Origin: Mesorhizobium sp. M2D.F.Ca.ET.226.01.1.1
GTDB lineage: Bacteria; Pseudomonadota; Alphaproteobacteria; Rhizobiales; Rhizobiaceae
Assembly (NCBI RefSeq): GCF_004022705.2
Contig: NZ_RZOY02000022.1
Span: forward strand, 19,484-70,248
Length of the DNA: 50,765 bases
Direction of reading: 5' to 3'
How positions within the stretch are numbered: the stretch's first letter is position 1; each line of letters begins with the position of its first letter. The notes beneath the pieces were generated by a model, which was not told where the DNA came from, did not search any database, and was given only the letters and a program-made list of their open reading frames with translations. The translations under genes and the position numbers were made by a program. This document shows, piece after piece, positions 9,257 through 17,868 of the stretch.

Positions 9257-9476
9257 ACTGGAGGCCTGTCCCGTCCAGCGAGATTGGTGCGGGTTGCGCA
9301 CTGGAACCCTCCACCTTTGCCGGAATTTGCACTCAAGGCTCGCCAAAGATCGCGTCTGAAGAAGTGCTTCGCCAGAGAGGGAATTGACCAGGTCGCCTTG
9401 CGGCCGTGTCTTTGATGTCTGCCGCAGATCGACTGCCGGCCGATATCTCTGTCGTCTTGGTGACTTTGGTTTGTCA

Positions 9477-9501
9477 GTTTTGCGACGGAATGCGCGCAAA
9501 C
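9477..9501. promoter_or_regulatory. imperfect inverted repeat, possible activator site for dctA
   Basis: GTTTTGCG and CGCAAAC face each other across 10 bases, about 220 bases upstream of the dctA -24 element. This is a plausible enhancer position for a DctD-type activator. No perfect NifA site (TGT-N10-ACA) occurs upstream of dctA. Two near matches lack one base, starting at 9451 and 9473. Confidence 0.3.
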
Positions 9502-9545
9502 TGCAGGATATCCTACACGCCCATCAGAGCACGCGGTACAAGCGA

Positions 9546-10307
9546 TTAAGCGTAGGAGCGCATTGAATCTCCGAGGTCAAAAAATCTTGAATAAGGTCCG
9601 CGTGCGAAGTGAATCCGCAACTCGTCAAAGTTCTCCACCGTTTGATCAAGCGGTCGCGTTTCCTGGCGCTGCAAGATGGCGTTATCTGATGGCTCAAGCG
9701 CTGGAACGCCCAGGAAATCCCAAACCGCTCCCAAGCATTGGGCAGGTTCGTGAAGTAGGCTCTCGTATTCCATTACAAGCAGGTTGGTCGACGTGAAGGA
9801 GTCCATAACGCGAGCGTGAAAATCGTCGGCGGCTTTGAAATAAGCCTCACAGTCGGCGATTGACAACCTGACGCTCGGTGGCCGAGCGGTATCGTTGTCC
9901 GAGCTGAACTTCAGCCACTGACCGCTTTCCCTGGCCTGCACAAAGGATCGGAGCGATTCCAATACGTTTCGGCGAACAACGAGGATGACCTTGAGTGCTG
10001 GCCAACGAGCTAATTCCGCAAAGAATGCTGGACGCTCGCGAAACTGAGGTTCATTGATCTTGCAGCCAAGATGCGTCACATTCTTGTAGTCGCGCATAGG
10101 GCAGCGCACATAGGCAAGCTCAAGAAGCTCGCGATCCGTGCCTAGCAGGCGATCCGTGCTGGGCCAATTGGGATCATATTCGTTTAGCAACTCACCGTTA
10201 CTCAGAACGGTCGGATGCTCGTTTAGCAATTCTTCTAAATAGTGTGTTCCGGTCCTTGGCATAGCAAGGATCACAAAAGGCTCAGGAGTTGGTTCGTTGT
10301 GGGTCAT
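9546..10307 (-). CDS. nodH: NodH, Nod factor sulfotransferase
   Basis: This 253-residue enzyme transfers sulfate from PAPS to the reducing-end sugar of Nod factor. The 5'-phosphosulfate loop is Met-Pro-Arg-Thr-Gly-Thr-His-Tyr near residue 17. The 3'-phosphate site is in Val-Arg-Arg-Asn-Val-Leu-Glu-Ser-Leu-Arg-Ser. Segments such as LSNGELLN, CKINEPQF and RRQETRPLDQTV-like text are hallmarks of NodH as I know it from Sinorhizobium meliloti. I chose the ATG at 10307 (MTHNEP) because NodH of S. meliloti also begins MTH. It lies downstream of nodJ on the same strand, 289 bases away, and is probably part of the nodABCIJ transcript. nodPQ, which makes PAPS, is not in the window. Confidence 0.94.
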   Translation of the reverse strand: MTHNEPTPEPFVILAMPRTGTHYLEELLNEHPTVLSNGELLNEYDPNWPSTDRLLGTDRELLELAYVRCPMRDYKNVTHLGCKINEPQFRERPAFFAELARWPALKVILVVRRNVLESLRSFVQARESGQWLKFSSDNDTARPPSVRLSIADCEAYFKAADDFHARVMDSFTSTNLLVMEYESLLHEPAQCLGAVWDFLGVPALEPSDNAILQRQETRPLDQTVENFDELRIHFARGPYSRFFDLGDSMRSYA

Positions 10308-10596
10308 TGCATGTGTATCCAACTAAATAATGGCCGCGACGGTCTGGGGACGCGCACAAGAAGCTTGGCTGCTATCGCTTGAACGCTCCGGGTGGGTCCG
10401 CGCGCCTCACCACCCAGCCTGTACTCCGAGGTGTGGTCGCGAAGATGGGCGCGTGCCTGCAGCGGCTGGGTGGCGCCCGGCTTCGGCGTTGTTGTACCAC
10501 TCGCGATTCCTGGCACACGCATGCCTCCGGGCCGCTGGGGGCAGTTTGCAATCCGGCATTGCGGACCTCCTTCTCGTTGATGGGCGTAGGTAAGCG

Positions 10597-11385
10597 TCAA
10601 CGCATTAGTCGTCGATGAAACAGTCCAGCCGACAGAAAAAAAGGCAATACAGCGAACATGCAAAGTGCGCCTATATGCAGCCCTACATTGTCGCCCAGGC
10701 GGCCGAGCATCACCGGACGGATTAGATCGATAGAATTCGCCAGCGGCGAGAAGGCCGCAATCTGCTGAAACACTCCTGGCAATTGGCCGACTGGAAAAAC
10801 CGCGCCCGAAAGGAACAGCATGGGTGTGATGACAAGCGTCTGATAGAAAATAAAATAGTGATAACTGGGCGCGAGCGCGATGACGAGCATGGCCAGGCTC
10901 GCAAAGGCGAACCCGGTGAGAGCGATGACCGGCAGCACGTAGAGAACCGACGTCCACGCGGCATAACCTAGCGCGGCGGCAACAATCGCAATTGTCGTAC
11001 CGGCCAGAAAGGCCTTTGTGGCTGCCCAGGTCAATTCACCGAGAACGATGTCGCCGAGGGTAAGTTGTGTGTGCAGGATTGCTTCCCAAGTGCCCTGATC
11101 GCGCATTCGACCGAAAACCGCGTAAATTGTTTCGAAGGTTGATGCTGTCATCGCGCTCGTCGCAACCATGCCGGCTGCCAGAAAGGCGATGTAGGATGCA
11201 CCTTCGATGCGGCCTACCAACAGTCCAAGGCCAGTGCCGAGCCCGAAAAGGTAAATCATCGGATCAGCAAGGGTGCCGAGCATTGAAGCAAATGCCACCT
11301 TCTTCCATGCCAGATGATTGCGGCGCCACACCGCGATCCAGTTCCAGGCGTTGGCGGGTAGAGCGGCCGCAAAACGTTCACCCAT
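10597..11385 (-). CDS. nodJ: NodJ, Nod factor export permease
   Basis: This 262-residue ABC-2-type membrane protein forms the Nod factor exporter with NodI. About six hydrophobic segments are visible. The characteristic middle portion (TFETIYAVFGRMRDQGTWEA, then ILHTQLTLGDIVLGE) identifies the NodJ subfamily. It starts three bases after the nodI stop, so expression is coupled. The C-terminus ends in Phe-His-Arg-Arg-Leu-Met-Arg, as expected for a full-length protein. Confidence 0.95.
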   Translation of the reverse strand: MGERFAAALPANAWNWIAVWRRNHLAWKKVAFASMLGTLADPMIYLFGLGTGLGLLVGRIEGASYIAFLAAGMVATSAMTASTFETIYAVFGRMRDQGTWEAILHTQLTLGDIVLGELTWAATKAFLAGTTIAIVAAALGYAAWTSVLYVLPVIALTGFAFASLAMLVIALAPSYHYFIFYQTLVITPMLFLSGAVFPVGQLPGVFQQIAAFSPLANSIDLIRPVMLGRLGDNVGLHIGALCMFAVLPFFLSAGLFHRRLMR

Positions 11386-11388
11386 TGC

Positions 11389-12303
11389 TCACTTCTCCAT
11401 CTCACGTCCGGTTAACCTCAAGAAAACGTCCTCCAGACTGGGTGGACGCTCTAGAATACGCAGACCCGCTCGACCGCGAAGCTGGATGCGCACATCCTCC
11501 GGCTCAGGCGCATAGCAAAAGAGCGTCTCGCCGCTTACCTCGACACGCTGAACGTACGGTCTGATCAGCGAAATCAGCTCCTGTGGATTGCCGCCGAAGA
11601 TCTCGATCACGTTGCACCCAATGTACTCGTCGATCAGCGCATGAGGACTGCCCTCGGCGATCTTGCGTCCCCGCTCGAGAACACACAGCCGATCACAAAG
11701 CCGCTCAGCCTCTTCCATGAAATGGGTGGTCAAAATGATCGTTTTTCCGCTCGCCAGCAGGAAACGAAGTCGCTCCCAGATCAGATGGCGGGCATGCGGG
11801 TCGAGGCCGGTCGTGGGCTCATCCATCACAAGCAACTGGGGGTCGTTGATCAGAGCACGTGCCAGCGTCAGGCGCCGCTTCATCCCGCCGGATAGCAGGC
11901 CGACACGTGAATCCGCCTTGCTCTCAAGGCGAGCGAACTCGAGGAGCCGTGGGATGACGGCGTTGATCTCTCTTGTACTCATGCCGAAGTAGCGCCCGAA
12001 CACCAACAGGTTCTCGCGTACCGTAAATTCCAGGTCGAGATTGTCGAACTGCGGGACCACGCCTATGCCCTTGCGGGCCAAGCGGCTGCGTGCCGGCACT
12101 GGTAGACCGAGGACTGTTATATCACCCGCGTCAGGCCGGGTCATACCGAGGAGCATACGCGCAATCGTGCTCTTGCCTGCGCCGTTCGGCCCCAGCAGAC
12201 CGAAGCACTCTCCCGATGCAACGGTGAAGGACAGCCCGTCCACAACGAGCTTGTTTCCGAATAATTTGGTTACGCCGGTAAGGTCGATTGCTACATTGGA
12301 CAT
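11389..12303 (-). CDS. nodI: NodI, Nod factor export ATPase
   Basis: This 304-residue ABC ATPase energises Nod factor secretion with NodJ. The Walker A motif (GPNGAGKST, about residues 39-47), the signature LSGGMKRR and the Walker B LLVMDEPTTGLD are all intact. It is the typical drug-exporter-like subclass of ABC proteins and has the usual NodI length. It lies 260 bases downstream of nodC on the same strand and is followed directly by nodJ. Confidence 0.96.
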   Translation of the reverse strand: MSNVAIDLTGVTKLFGNKLVVDGLSFTVASGECFGLLGPNGAGKSTIARMLLGMTRPDAGDITVLGLPVPARSRLARKGIGVVPQFDNLDLEFTVRENLLVFGRYFGMSTREINAVIPRLLEFARLESKADSRVGLLSGGMKRRLTLARALINDPQLLVMDEPTTGLDPHARHLIWERLRFLLASGKTIILTTHFMEEAERLCDRLCVLERGRKIAEGSPHALIDEYIGCNVIEIFGGNPQELISLIRPYVQRVEVSGETLFCYAPEPEDVRIQLRGRAGLRILERPPSLEDVFLRLTGREMEK

Positions 12304-12563
12304 GCGTCTATCTCAAGCGGAATGAGTCCGATTGGCCACCGGCAGCTTACTTGCGAATTCTGGTTCAGAGCAGGCCACCGCCTTGAGATGGCACCTTTGG
12401 AAAGTCGCGGCCGGAGCGACGCGTGTATCGCTTCCGCCAAAGAATAACGTCAAGATGCCACGTGTCGCTTCCAGATAGTTCCCGTTCTGACCATAGGTAA
12501 CTCGAAAGCTTCACCCCGTGTCGACTGACACAACTTACTCGGTCACTCGGCGCTGCAAGGCCG
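12304..12563. other. nodC-nodI spacer
   Basis: This is a 260-base gap in an otherwise tight operon. In many rhizobia nodS and nodU lie between nodC and nodI. Here I see no recognisable piece of either, only a minus-strand open frame overlapping the end of nodC. It could be the scar of a loss or simply spacer. Confidence 0.4.
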
Positions 12564-13889
12564 TCAGACTTCACCAGCTGTGAGCGAAAGATCTGCAGTA
12601 TGAAGTGACTCCGCAATTCCAGAATTGCCCGCAGCATTTGCTCCGGCAAGCGGCATCGCGCTTGTGATTTCCTTTGTGCTCCTGTTGGGCAGGGGAACAC
12701 TTTTACGCGACAGCCAATCGCTATTGCTCAATGTACACAGGGCGTAAGCCTTCAAGGGGATCAACAGGAATATCCTGATTAACGCGTGCATTGAATAGCC
12801 GATGAATCGAAGCTGCCGAGTGCGGAAAGATAACACCGTAGATCTGATTATGGTCATCGTGACAATAGCCAGCACCGTCCACCAATTTACTGTATGTGAA
12901 AATAGTAGCTCACCGAGCGCCGTTACTACCGCGATGCCGAGCAACAATGGGCCGAGATTCTCTCCCATCACATCCAAAGTTAGATAGCGATCCAGGCCAC
13001 GCAGTAGACCTCGCGCAAGCATCGTGTCCCGGAAGGTGCTTCGTGCCCAGCGGAGTTGTTGGCGCAAATAAGGTCCCATCTTGTCCGGAACGACTGTCGC
13101 CGCGACGGCACCTGGAACGTACTCGGTTCGAAAGCCTGCTTTCAGCATGAGGATCGTAAGATGACGGTCTTCACCGAAGTCGCTTGGTTTCCCCCTGAAC
13201 AGCTGCGTCTCGTATTGATCCAGCAGAGAAAGGAGACAAGACCGGCGGTACATTGCACATGGGCCGCAGCAGCACATGACCGCACCAAAGCGACCTTGCG
13301 CCGCGCGCTCCTCATTGCAAGCCAGCCAGTATTCCATATCGATCAATCGGGTCAACCAAGTGTCGCTGCGGTTGTATGCCGTCAGCTGGCCCATGGCCGC
13401 TCCGACCATGGAATCCCGCATTTTTACTGCAAGCTTTGTGATGACGTCGGACGCAAGTGTCGTGTCAGAGTCGACGCTGAGCACGAAATCTCCAGATGAG
13501 CGGCGGATGGCGGCGATCTGCGCCTTGCGTTTGCCAACATTCTCGCGGAGCAGAATGAAATTGAATCTCGGGTCGCCCTCGTAGGCGTGATGTACCGGGA
13601 TGACGGCATTACGATTTCCAGAACCGTCGTCAACCAGATAGACCTGAAATGTTCCGGCGTAATCTTGATTTGCAATGGAAGCTAAACACGCCGCGAGTGT
13701 GCGCGGGTCCTCATTGTAGCAGGGGATAATGACATCCACGCTCGGCCAACGGTCGGATCCGAACAAGCTTTCCGACGGCGGCGTAACATTTTCCGGTTGG
13801 GAGTAGACCGCTTGCATGCCTCTGTAAACAGTCGAGAGCACCGCATAAGACGAAACGGCAACAGTACTGGCTGTGGTGAGAAGGTCCAT
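12564..13889 (-). CDS. nodC: NodC, N-acetylglucosaminyltransferase
   Basis: NodC polymerises UDP-GlcNAc into the chitin-oligomer backbone of Nod factor at the inner membrane. The 441-residue protein has a hydrophobic N-terminus and the family-2 glycosyltransferase motifs in order: Val-Asp-Val-Ile-Ile-Pro-Cys-Tyr-Asn-Glu-Asp, Asp-Asp-Gly-Ser, Ser-Val-Asp-Ser-Asp-Thr, Phe-Gly-Glu-Asp-Arg-His and RQQLRWARS. C-terminal membrane segments follow. It is the third gene of the nodABC operon, starting 15 bases after the nodB stop. Confidence 0.96.
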   Translation of the reverse strand: MDLLTTASTVAVSSYAVLSTVYRGMQAVYSQPENVTPPSESLFGSDRWPSVDVIIPCYNEDPRTLAACLASIANQDYAGTFQVYLVDDGSGNRNAVIPVHHAYEGDPRFNFILLRENVGKRKAQIAAIRRSSGDFVLSVDSDTTLASDVITKLAVKMRDSMVGAAMGQLTAYNRSDTWLTRLIDMEYWLACNEERAAQGRFGAVMCCCGPCAMYRRSCLLSLLDQYETQLFRGKPSDFGEDRHLTILMLKAGFRTEYVPGAVAATVVPDKMGPYLRQQLRWARSTFRDTMLARGLLRGLDRYLTLDVMGENLGPLLLGIAVVTALGELLFSHTVNWWTVLAIVTMTIIRSTVLSFRTRQLRFIGYSMHALIRIFLLIPLKAYALCTLSNSDWLSRKSVPLPNRSTKEITSAMPLAGANAAGNSGIAESLHTADLSLTAGEV

Positions 13890-13904
13890 AGGATCTCTGT
13901 TTGT

Positions 13905-14564
13905 TCAGGGGTGTTGAGGAAGTGATCGGATTACAAATCCGCGGCCGTGCAATTCTGGAATTAGGCGTGACAACGCTGTCACCGTCTGGTCGCGCAGACT
14001 GGCTTGATTGCCTGGTTGCAATTCGTCGGGAGCGCACCCGTCGTGCAACAGCACGATTGCGCCCGGCCGGATATCGGCGAGCACTCTGTCGACGATGGCG
14101 TCAACGCCGGGGCGAGACCAGTCGCGTGGATCAATGGACCAATGGACGGGCGCCAATGCCGCACCCGCTGATGCAGCGATTACTTCTTCGGTCCAGATGC
14201 CATACGGTGCACGAAAGTACCGAACCATGGCCTGCGGGCAAGCCATCCCTATGACTCTGTTTGCCTCAACTATCTGGCGGTCGACTTCGACGGGCCCGCA
14301 TTTAGCCAGGTCCGGATGAGTCATCGTGTGGTTGGCTATACCGTGCCCGTCTGTAATAATTCGGCGAACGAGTTCCGGCTCGTCGGCCGCGTAGGCCCCA
14401 ACAACGAAGAAGGTCGCCGGCACCTGATGTTGCGCCAGCACATTGAGTATCTGCGGTGTGAAAAATGAATTGGGACCGTCGTCAAACGTCAGATAGACGC
14501 TGCGCTCTGCAGTGCCATCGGCATTGTCACTCTGCCCTTCGCATATGTAGTCCAGAGGCTTCAT
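13905..14564 (-). CDS. nodB: NodB, chitooligosaccharide deacetylase
   Basis: NodB removes the acetyl group from the non-reducing-end GlcNAc so that NodA can acylate it. The 219-residue protein has the polysaccharide-deacetylase motifs LTFDDGPNS, His-Thr-Met-Thr-His-Pro, Arg-Ala-Pro-Tyr-Gly, Asp-Pro-Arg-Asp-Trp and Leu-Leu-His-Asp-Gly, giving the His-His-Asp metal site. The start at MKPLDYICE overlaps the nodA stop as ATGA. A longer frame upstream is inside nodA. Confidence 0.96.
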   Translation of the reverse strand: MKPLDYICEGQSDNADGTAERSVYLTFDDGPNSFFTPQILNVLAQHQVPATFFVVGAYAADEPELVRRIITDGHGIANHTMTHPDLAKCGPVEVDRQIVEANRVIGMACPQAMVRYFRAPYGIWTEEVIAASAGAALAPVHWSIDPRDWSRPGVDAIVDRVLADIRPGAIVLLHDGCAPDELQPGNQASLRDQTVTALSRLIPELHGRGFVIRSLPQHP

Positions 14565-15151
14565 AGTTCCGGACCGTTCCGGTCGATCAGGGTACCGGAC
14601 GGCCACTCGTCCATCGAGCGTCCGATCGGCGAAACCAACACGAGTACGTCTTCCAGGCGCGTGGGCGGCAGGTCGGGATGCACATCTGGACGGGTCGATC
14701 GTACGCGAACGCCCGACACAATGTTCGCGAGGCCGGCTCTGCAGAATCTTTCGACATGGTTTCGCAGCGCGTGCCGAACCGTGCCGAAAGCGAATGGAAC
14801 ACCCAACTGATGGAGCACTGGGTACGCCACGCGCATCGAAAAACCGATTCCGAGCCCTTCAAGATCCGGACGAACCGCGTACAGGCCCAATTCAGCGACG
14901 ATCAAGTCGACCTCGCCAACTTTGATGAAGCGCCGCAGCATGCCGATGTGAGCCGCTACCCCATGCGCGTCGTAGCCGATTGCGCGGAATTCCGGCCTCG
15001 CGCCGGCCCAACTGCGGCCGCCTTCGAATGGCTCCGCGTTGAAGGCGCCAGTCCGTCCATAGGTCTTTCGAAAAAAGTCGGAGAGTTCGACATGGTCGGC
15101 CAGTTGCAGCTCATTTTCCCAGCACAACTTCCAATCGACATTCGGGCGCAT
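14561..15151 (-). CDS. nodA: NodA, Nod factor N-acyltransferase
   Basis: NodA attaches the fatty acyl chain to the deacetylated chitin oligomer made by NodC and NodB. The 196-residue length is standard. The N-terminus (MRPNVDWKLCWENELQLADH) and the segment GLYAVRPDLEGLGIGFSMR are diagnostic. The frame extends 16 codons further up, but the MRPN start is the one seen in the family. It is the first gene of nodABCIJH, about 230 bases downstream of the nod box at 15384-15432. Since nodFE is also present, this NodA should accept a multiply unsaturated acyl chain. Confidence 0.96.
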   Translation of the reverse strand: MRPNVDWKLCWENELQLADHVELSDFFRKTYGRTGAFNAEPFEGGRSWAGARPEFRAIGYDAHGVAAHIGMLRRFIKVGEVDLIVAELGLYAVRPDLEGLGIGFSMRVAYPVLHQLGVPFAFGTVRHALRNHVERFCRAGLANIVSGVRVRSTRPDVHPDLPPTRLEDVLVLVSPIGRSMDEWPSGTLIDRNGPEL

Positions 15152-15383
15152 GGAAGACCTCACCTTGTAGCTGTCTGGTTGAGATAAATGTCCAAGCATT
15201 GGTTAAATAATTGGCGTCGCGCCAACGGGGCGTAACTTGTGGAGACCGCCGAAAGACCAAGCCGCAATGCAGATGCGACTGACTTTGTACGCCCCGCACA
15301 CCAGATGATGCTCCTCGGATCCAACGCAACCATCGGAACTACCTATCTTTCCAACTTGAAGCGCTTCTATGGGACCTGCAGCA
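15152..15383. other. nodA leader
   Basis: About 230 bases lie between the nod box and the nodA start, which is normal for nodA leaders. No open frame or obvious structure stands out. Confidence 0.5.
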
Positions 15384-15432
15384 AAAACGGTAAAATCCTT
15401 TGTTTAGATGAAAGGTATCCACGCTTTGGATA
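15384..15432 (-). promoter_or_regulatory. nod box of nodABCIJH
   Basis: On the minus strand: ATCCAAAGCGTGGATA, then ATCTAAACAAAGGATTTTACC, matching the nod box consensus including the ATTTTACC end. It is the best of the four by eye and directs the core nod operon. A heavily decayed nodD lies on its other side. Confidence 0.92.
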
Positions 15433-15992
15433 ACTGGGCGAATGCGTTCCATATGGCTGGTCAATTATCGTCGTCACGCTCGAGGCACTTCTGACGAAGC
15501 GCAAAGCTCACGCCCGCGGCACGCGCGGCCGTTGCCGGGCCGCGCGATTATCTCCGTAAGAGCCGAGCGGAGCTCAGACACGACGATTGATCAGAATCTG
15601 ATTCGCGGGTTCAGTATCTCTTTCGTGTATCCAGCTCTGGGCTGTCCTTTGGCGGGAGTTAGGTTCGCCCAGGTTCTGAGCCTGGGGCGTCGGCCCGTTC
15701 GCCGCACAGGCTCCTTCGCACATCGTCGAGGCCGAGAAAGAGGGGGCCACACAGCTCCCCCTGTACTTTCCACCACCCGACACCAGCGCTCACCCAGGGC
15801 GCCGGCCTTGCTCACCTCAACGGATAGCGCACTCGCGCCGCTTCACGATTAAAAGAATTCTACAAGCAGATGCCTGTTTGATCGTGAGACGTCCGCTGCC
15901 AATTCCCGCATCGCAGAGGCAGCCAATAGCGCTCGCTTCACATAGTGGTCCGGCAAGCAGCTAGATACGACAGGTGACCTCAAATGAGGCGT
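15433..15992 (+). pseudogene. nodD: heavily decayed nodD remnant beside the nodABC nod box
   Basis: DNA similarity to the intact nodD is visible at both ends. Near 15458-15565 are the Leu-Asp-Ala-Leu-type 5' region and the reading of the DNA-binding helix. Near 15892-15990, text matching nodD 5392-5490 (the proline-rich end through the Asp-Pro-Ala-Ser-Ile-Trp-like region) is recognisable despite many substitutions. The middle is scrambled. This is presumably the original divergent nodD of the nodABC operon, replaced in function by nodD at 4599. Confidence 0.65.
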
Positions 15993-16004
15993 CTTGCATG
16001 GCTT

Positions 16005-17213
16005 CTACACCTGCCTGAATGCCAGAACTGCGTTCGTGCCGCCCATGGCGAAGGCGTTGCTCATGGCGACGCGCACCTTGCGCTCGCGCGGCACATTGGG
16101 TGTGATGTCGAGGTCGCAAGCGGGATCTGGCTCGCGATAGTTGGCGGTCGGCGGCACGACGTCCTCTTGGATTGCCATCACGCAGGCGATCATTTCAAGC
16201 GCGCTCGCTGCGCCGAGGCAATGCGCGTGCGTGGACTTGGTGGAAGAGATGGACATCGAATAAGCGTGGTTTCCAAACACACGCTTGATCGCCGCCGTTT
16301 CAGTCTGATCATTGCTCTTGGTACCGGTGCCGTGCGCGTTGAGGTAGTCGACGTCCTCGGCATTCAGCCCGGCATCGGCAAGGCAGGCGCGCATCGCCGA
16401 CGCTGGCCCCTCGACAGATGGCGCGGCAATGTGGAAGGCATCGGCGGAAAGGCCGACGCCGGCGATCTCGGCAAGAATTGTGGCACCACGCCTCGTGGCA
16501 TGCTCGTAGCTTTCCAGCACGGCCATGCCCGCACCCTCGCCCAGCACCAGGCCCTTCCTATCGGCGGAGAAGGGCCGGCAGGTATCGGGTGAAAGCACGC
16601 GCATTGCTTCCCATGCTTTCAGCACGCCCCATGCGAACGGCGCGTCGCTGCCCCCGGAAACCATTACGTCGGCCCGGCCCAGCTTGATCTGATCCACCGC
16701 CGAGGCGATCGCATGGTTGGCCGAGGCACATGCGGAGGTCACCCCGAACACCGGCCCGCGCAAGCCGAGGCGCAAGCTCACCTGGCCGGCGGCGGCGCTT
16801 GGCATCGTTTTGGGTACAGCGAGGATGCCAACTCGCCTCGCGCCGTCCAAAAGGAGGGCCCGGTAAGTTTCCTCCATTACATCCCAGCCCAAGCCGCCGA
16901 CGCCCACTGTAGCGCCGAAGCGATGGGCATTCCCTTCGTCGCAGGAAAGTCCGGCCTGCCGCATGGCTTCGCGCGCTGCAAGCACGGCGAGCAAGCTGAA
17001 GCGGTCCATGGAGATGAGATGCCCCCGGTTGATGTCGTGCTGGGGCAGCGCCTTGATCTCAGCGCCGGTCATGCCCTCCAGGTCATGAAGCTCGGAATTG
17101 GCGATCGGGCCGATGGCGGAGCGGCCTTCGCGCATCTCTTTCCACATAGAGGCGGCGTCGGTGCCCAGTCCGCACAGGCCGCCCACTCCGGTGATAACGA
17201 CGCGCCTGTCCAT
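16005..17213 (-). CDS. nodE: NodE beta-ketoacyl synthase, copy 2 (complete)
   Basis: This 402-residue condensing enzyme elongates the host-specific unsaturated acyl chain on NodF. The catalytic residues are Cys162 (Ser-Ala-Cys-Ala-Ser-Ala), His294 (Asn-Ala-His-Gly-Thr-Gly-Thr) and His331 (just before Cys-Leu-Gly-Ala-Ala). It is full length and begins exactly after the nodF stop. It differs from copy 1 by only a few bases over the shared 1175 bases. After its stop, the transcript would run antisense through the nodD remnant into the nod box of nodABC. Confidence 0.96.
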   Translation of the reverse strand: MDRRVVITGVGGLCGLGTDAASMWKEMREGRSAIGPIANSELHDLEGMTGAEIKALPQHDINRGHLISMDRFSLLAVLAAREAMRQAGLSCDEGNAHRFGATVGVGGLGWDVMEETYRALLLDGARRVGILAVPKTMPSAAAGQVSLRLGLRGPVFGVTSACASANHAIASAVDQIKLGRADVMVSGGSDAPFAWGVLKAWEAMRVLSPDTCRPFSADRKGLVLGEGAGMAVLESYEHATRRGATILAEIAGVGLSADAFHIAAPSVEGPASAMRACLADAGLNAEDVDYLNAHGTGTKSNDQTETAAIKRVFGNHAYSMSISSTKSTHAHCLGAASALEMIACVMAIQEDVVPPTANYREPDPACDLDITPNVPRERKVRVAMSNAFAMGGTNAVLAFRQV

Positions 17214-17495
17214 TCAAGCCTCCTTCGCAAGCAAGCCGCGGACGGCTTCCACGACGTCGCCGACATTCTTGAGATTGGACCAGGCATCGGCCGTGTTCAT
17301 GTCGATCTTGATGCCGTAGGCCTGCTCCACATCCCAGAGGACGTCCGCCAAACCCAGCGAATCAAACCCGAGCGCGTCCAGTTCCGTGGCGATTGTTATC
17401 TCGCCGACGAATGACGCAGGCATTCCCTCACCGCTCTCCGACTCGGCGCGTTTCTTGATCAGGGCAATGACGTCCGTTGCGAATTGATCGGCCAT
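17214..17495 (-). CDS. nodF: NodF acyl carrier protein, copy 2
   Basis: This 93-residue acyl carrier protein carries the Asp-Ser-Leu attachment site at Ser46. It has the same start (MADQFATDV) and the same abutting junction to nodE as copy 1. In copy 2 the frame upstream of the start is shorter because the leader has diverged, which supports this start. It works with NodE and NodA in making the acyl chain. Confidence 0.95.
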   Translation of the reverse strand: MADQFATDVIALIKKRAESESGEGMPASFVGEITIATELDALGFDSLGLADVLWDVEQAYGIKIDMNTADAWSNLKNVGDVVEAVRGLLAKEA

Positions 17496-17627
17496 TCTGT
17501 TTCCTGTCTTTCTTTCCCGCGTTTCGACCTGGACGCGGCTCAGTTCCTGAGGCGCGCCGCGTCGCGAAAGCCATCACGCTTGGGCAACTGACAAAGCCCA
17601 ATGCTCATAAAGCCGGATCAGGTCCGG

Positions 17628-17790
17628 CCGGTGTGTGGCGTAGGTGCAGTATGACGATGTGAGCCGCTACACCGTGCGCGTCTCCCAGTCTGTCCATAGA
17701 CTCGGAAGAAGTCGGACCCGGTCAGTTGCAACTCCCTTTCCCAGCACTCCACTGCCCGGTAGAGCGCATGAAAAATCTCCTTTCGGGCGG
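17628..17790 (-). pseudogene. nodA: nodA 5' remnant in the nodFE leader, copy 2
   Basis: It is the same relic as at 1590-1760, more decayed. The Cys-Trp-Glu-Arg-Glu-Leu-Gln-Leu stretch remains, followed by a 12-base deletion that removes the His-Val-Lys-Leu part before Ser-Asp-Phe-Phe. It lies between the nod box at 17821-17867 and nodF copy 2. Confidence 0.72.
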
Positions 17791-17820
17791 TTTCTGTTCT
17801 GCCCATGCAGGATTCCAGAA

Positions 17821-17867
17821 CATTGATGAAATCGTTTGTTTCGATGAAAGGCATCCACACTTTGGAT
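17821..17867 (-). promoter_or_regulatory. nod box upstream of nodFE copy 2
   Basis: Essentially identical to the nod box at 1845-1892: ATCCAAAGTGTGGATG, then ATCGAAACAAACGATT on the minus strand. It points to the nodA relic and nodFE. A deletion of about 50 bases on the downstream side brings it closer to the gene than in copy 1. Confidence 0.88.
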
Positions 17868-17868
17868 G

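Noticed and set aside
9451..9488. NifA sites upstream of dctA
   Set aside because: Two TGT-N10-AC(T/G) near matches lack the last base of the consensus, so they are not called.
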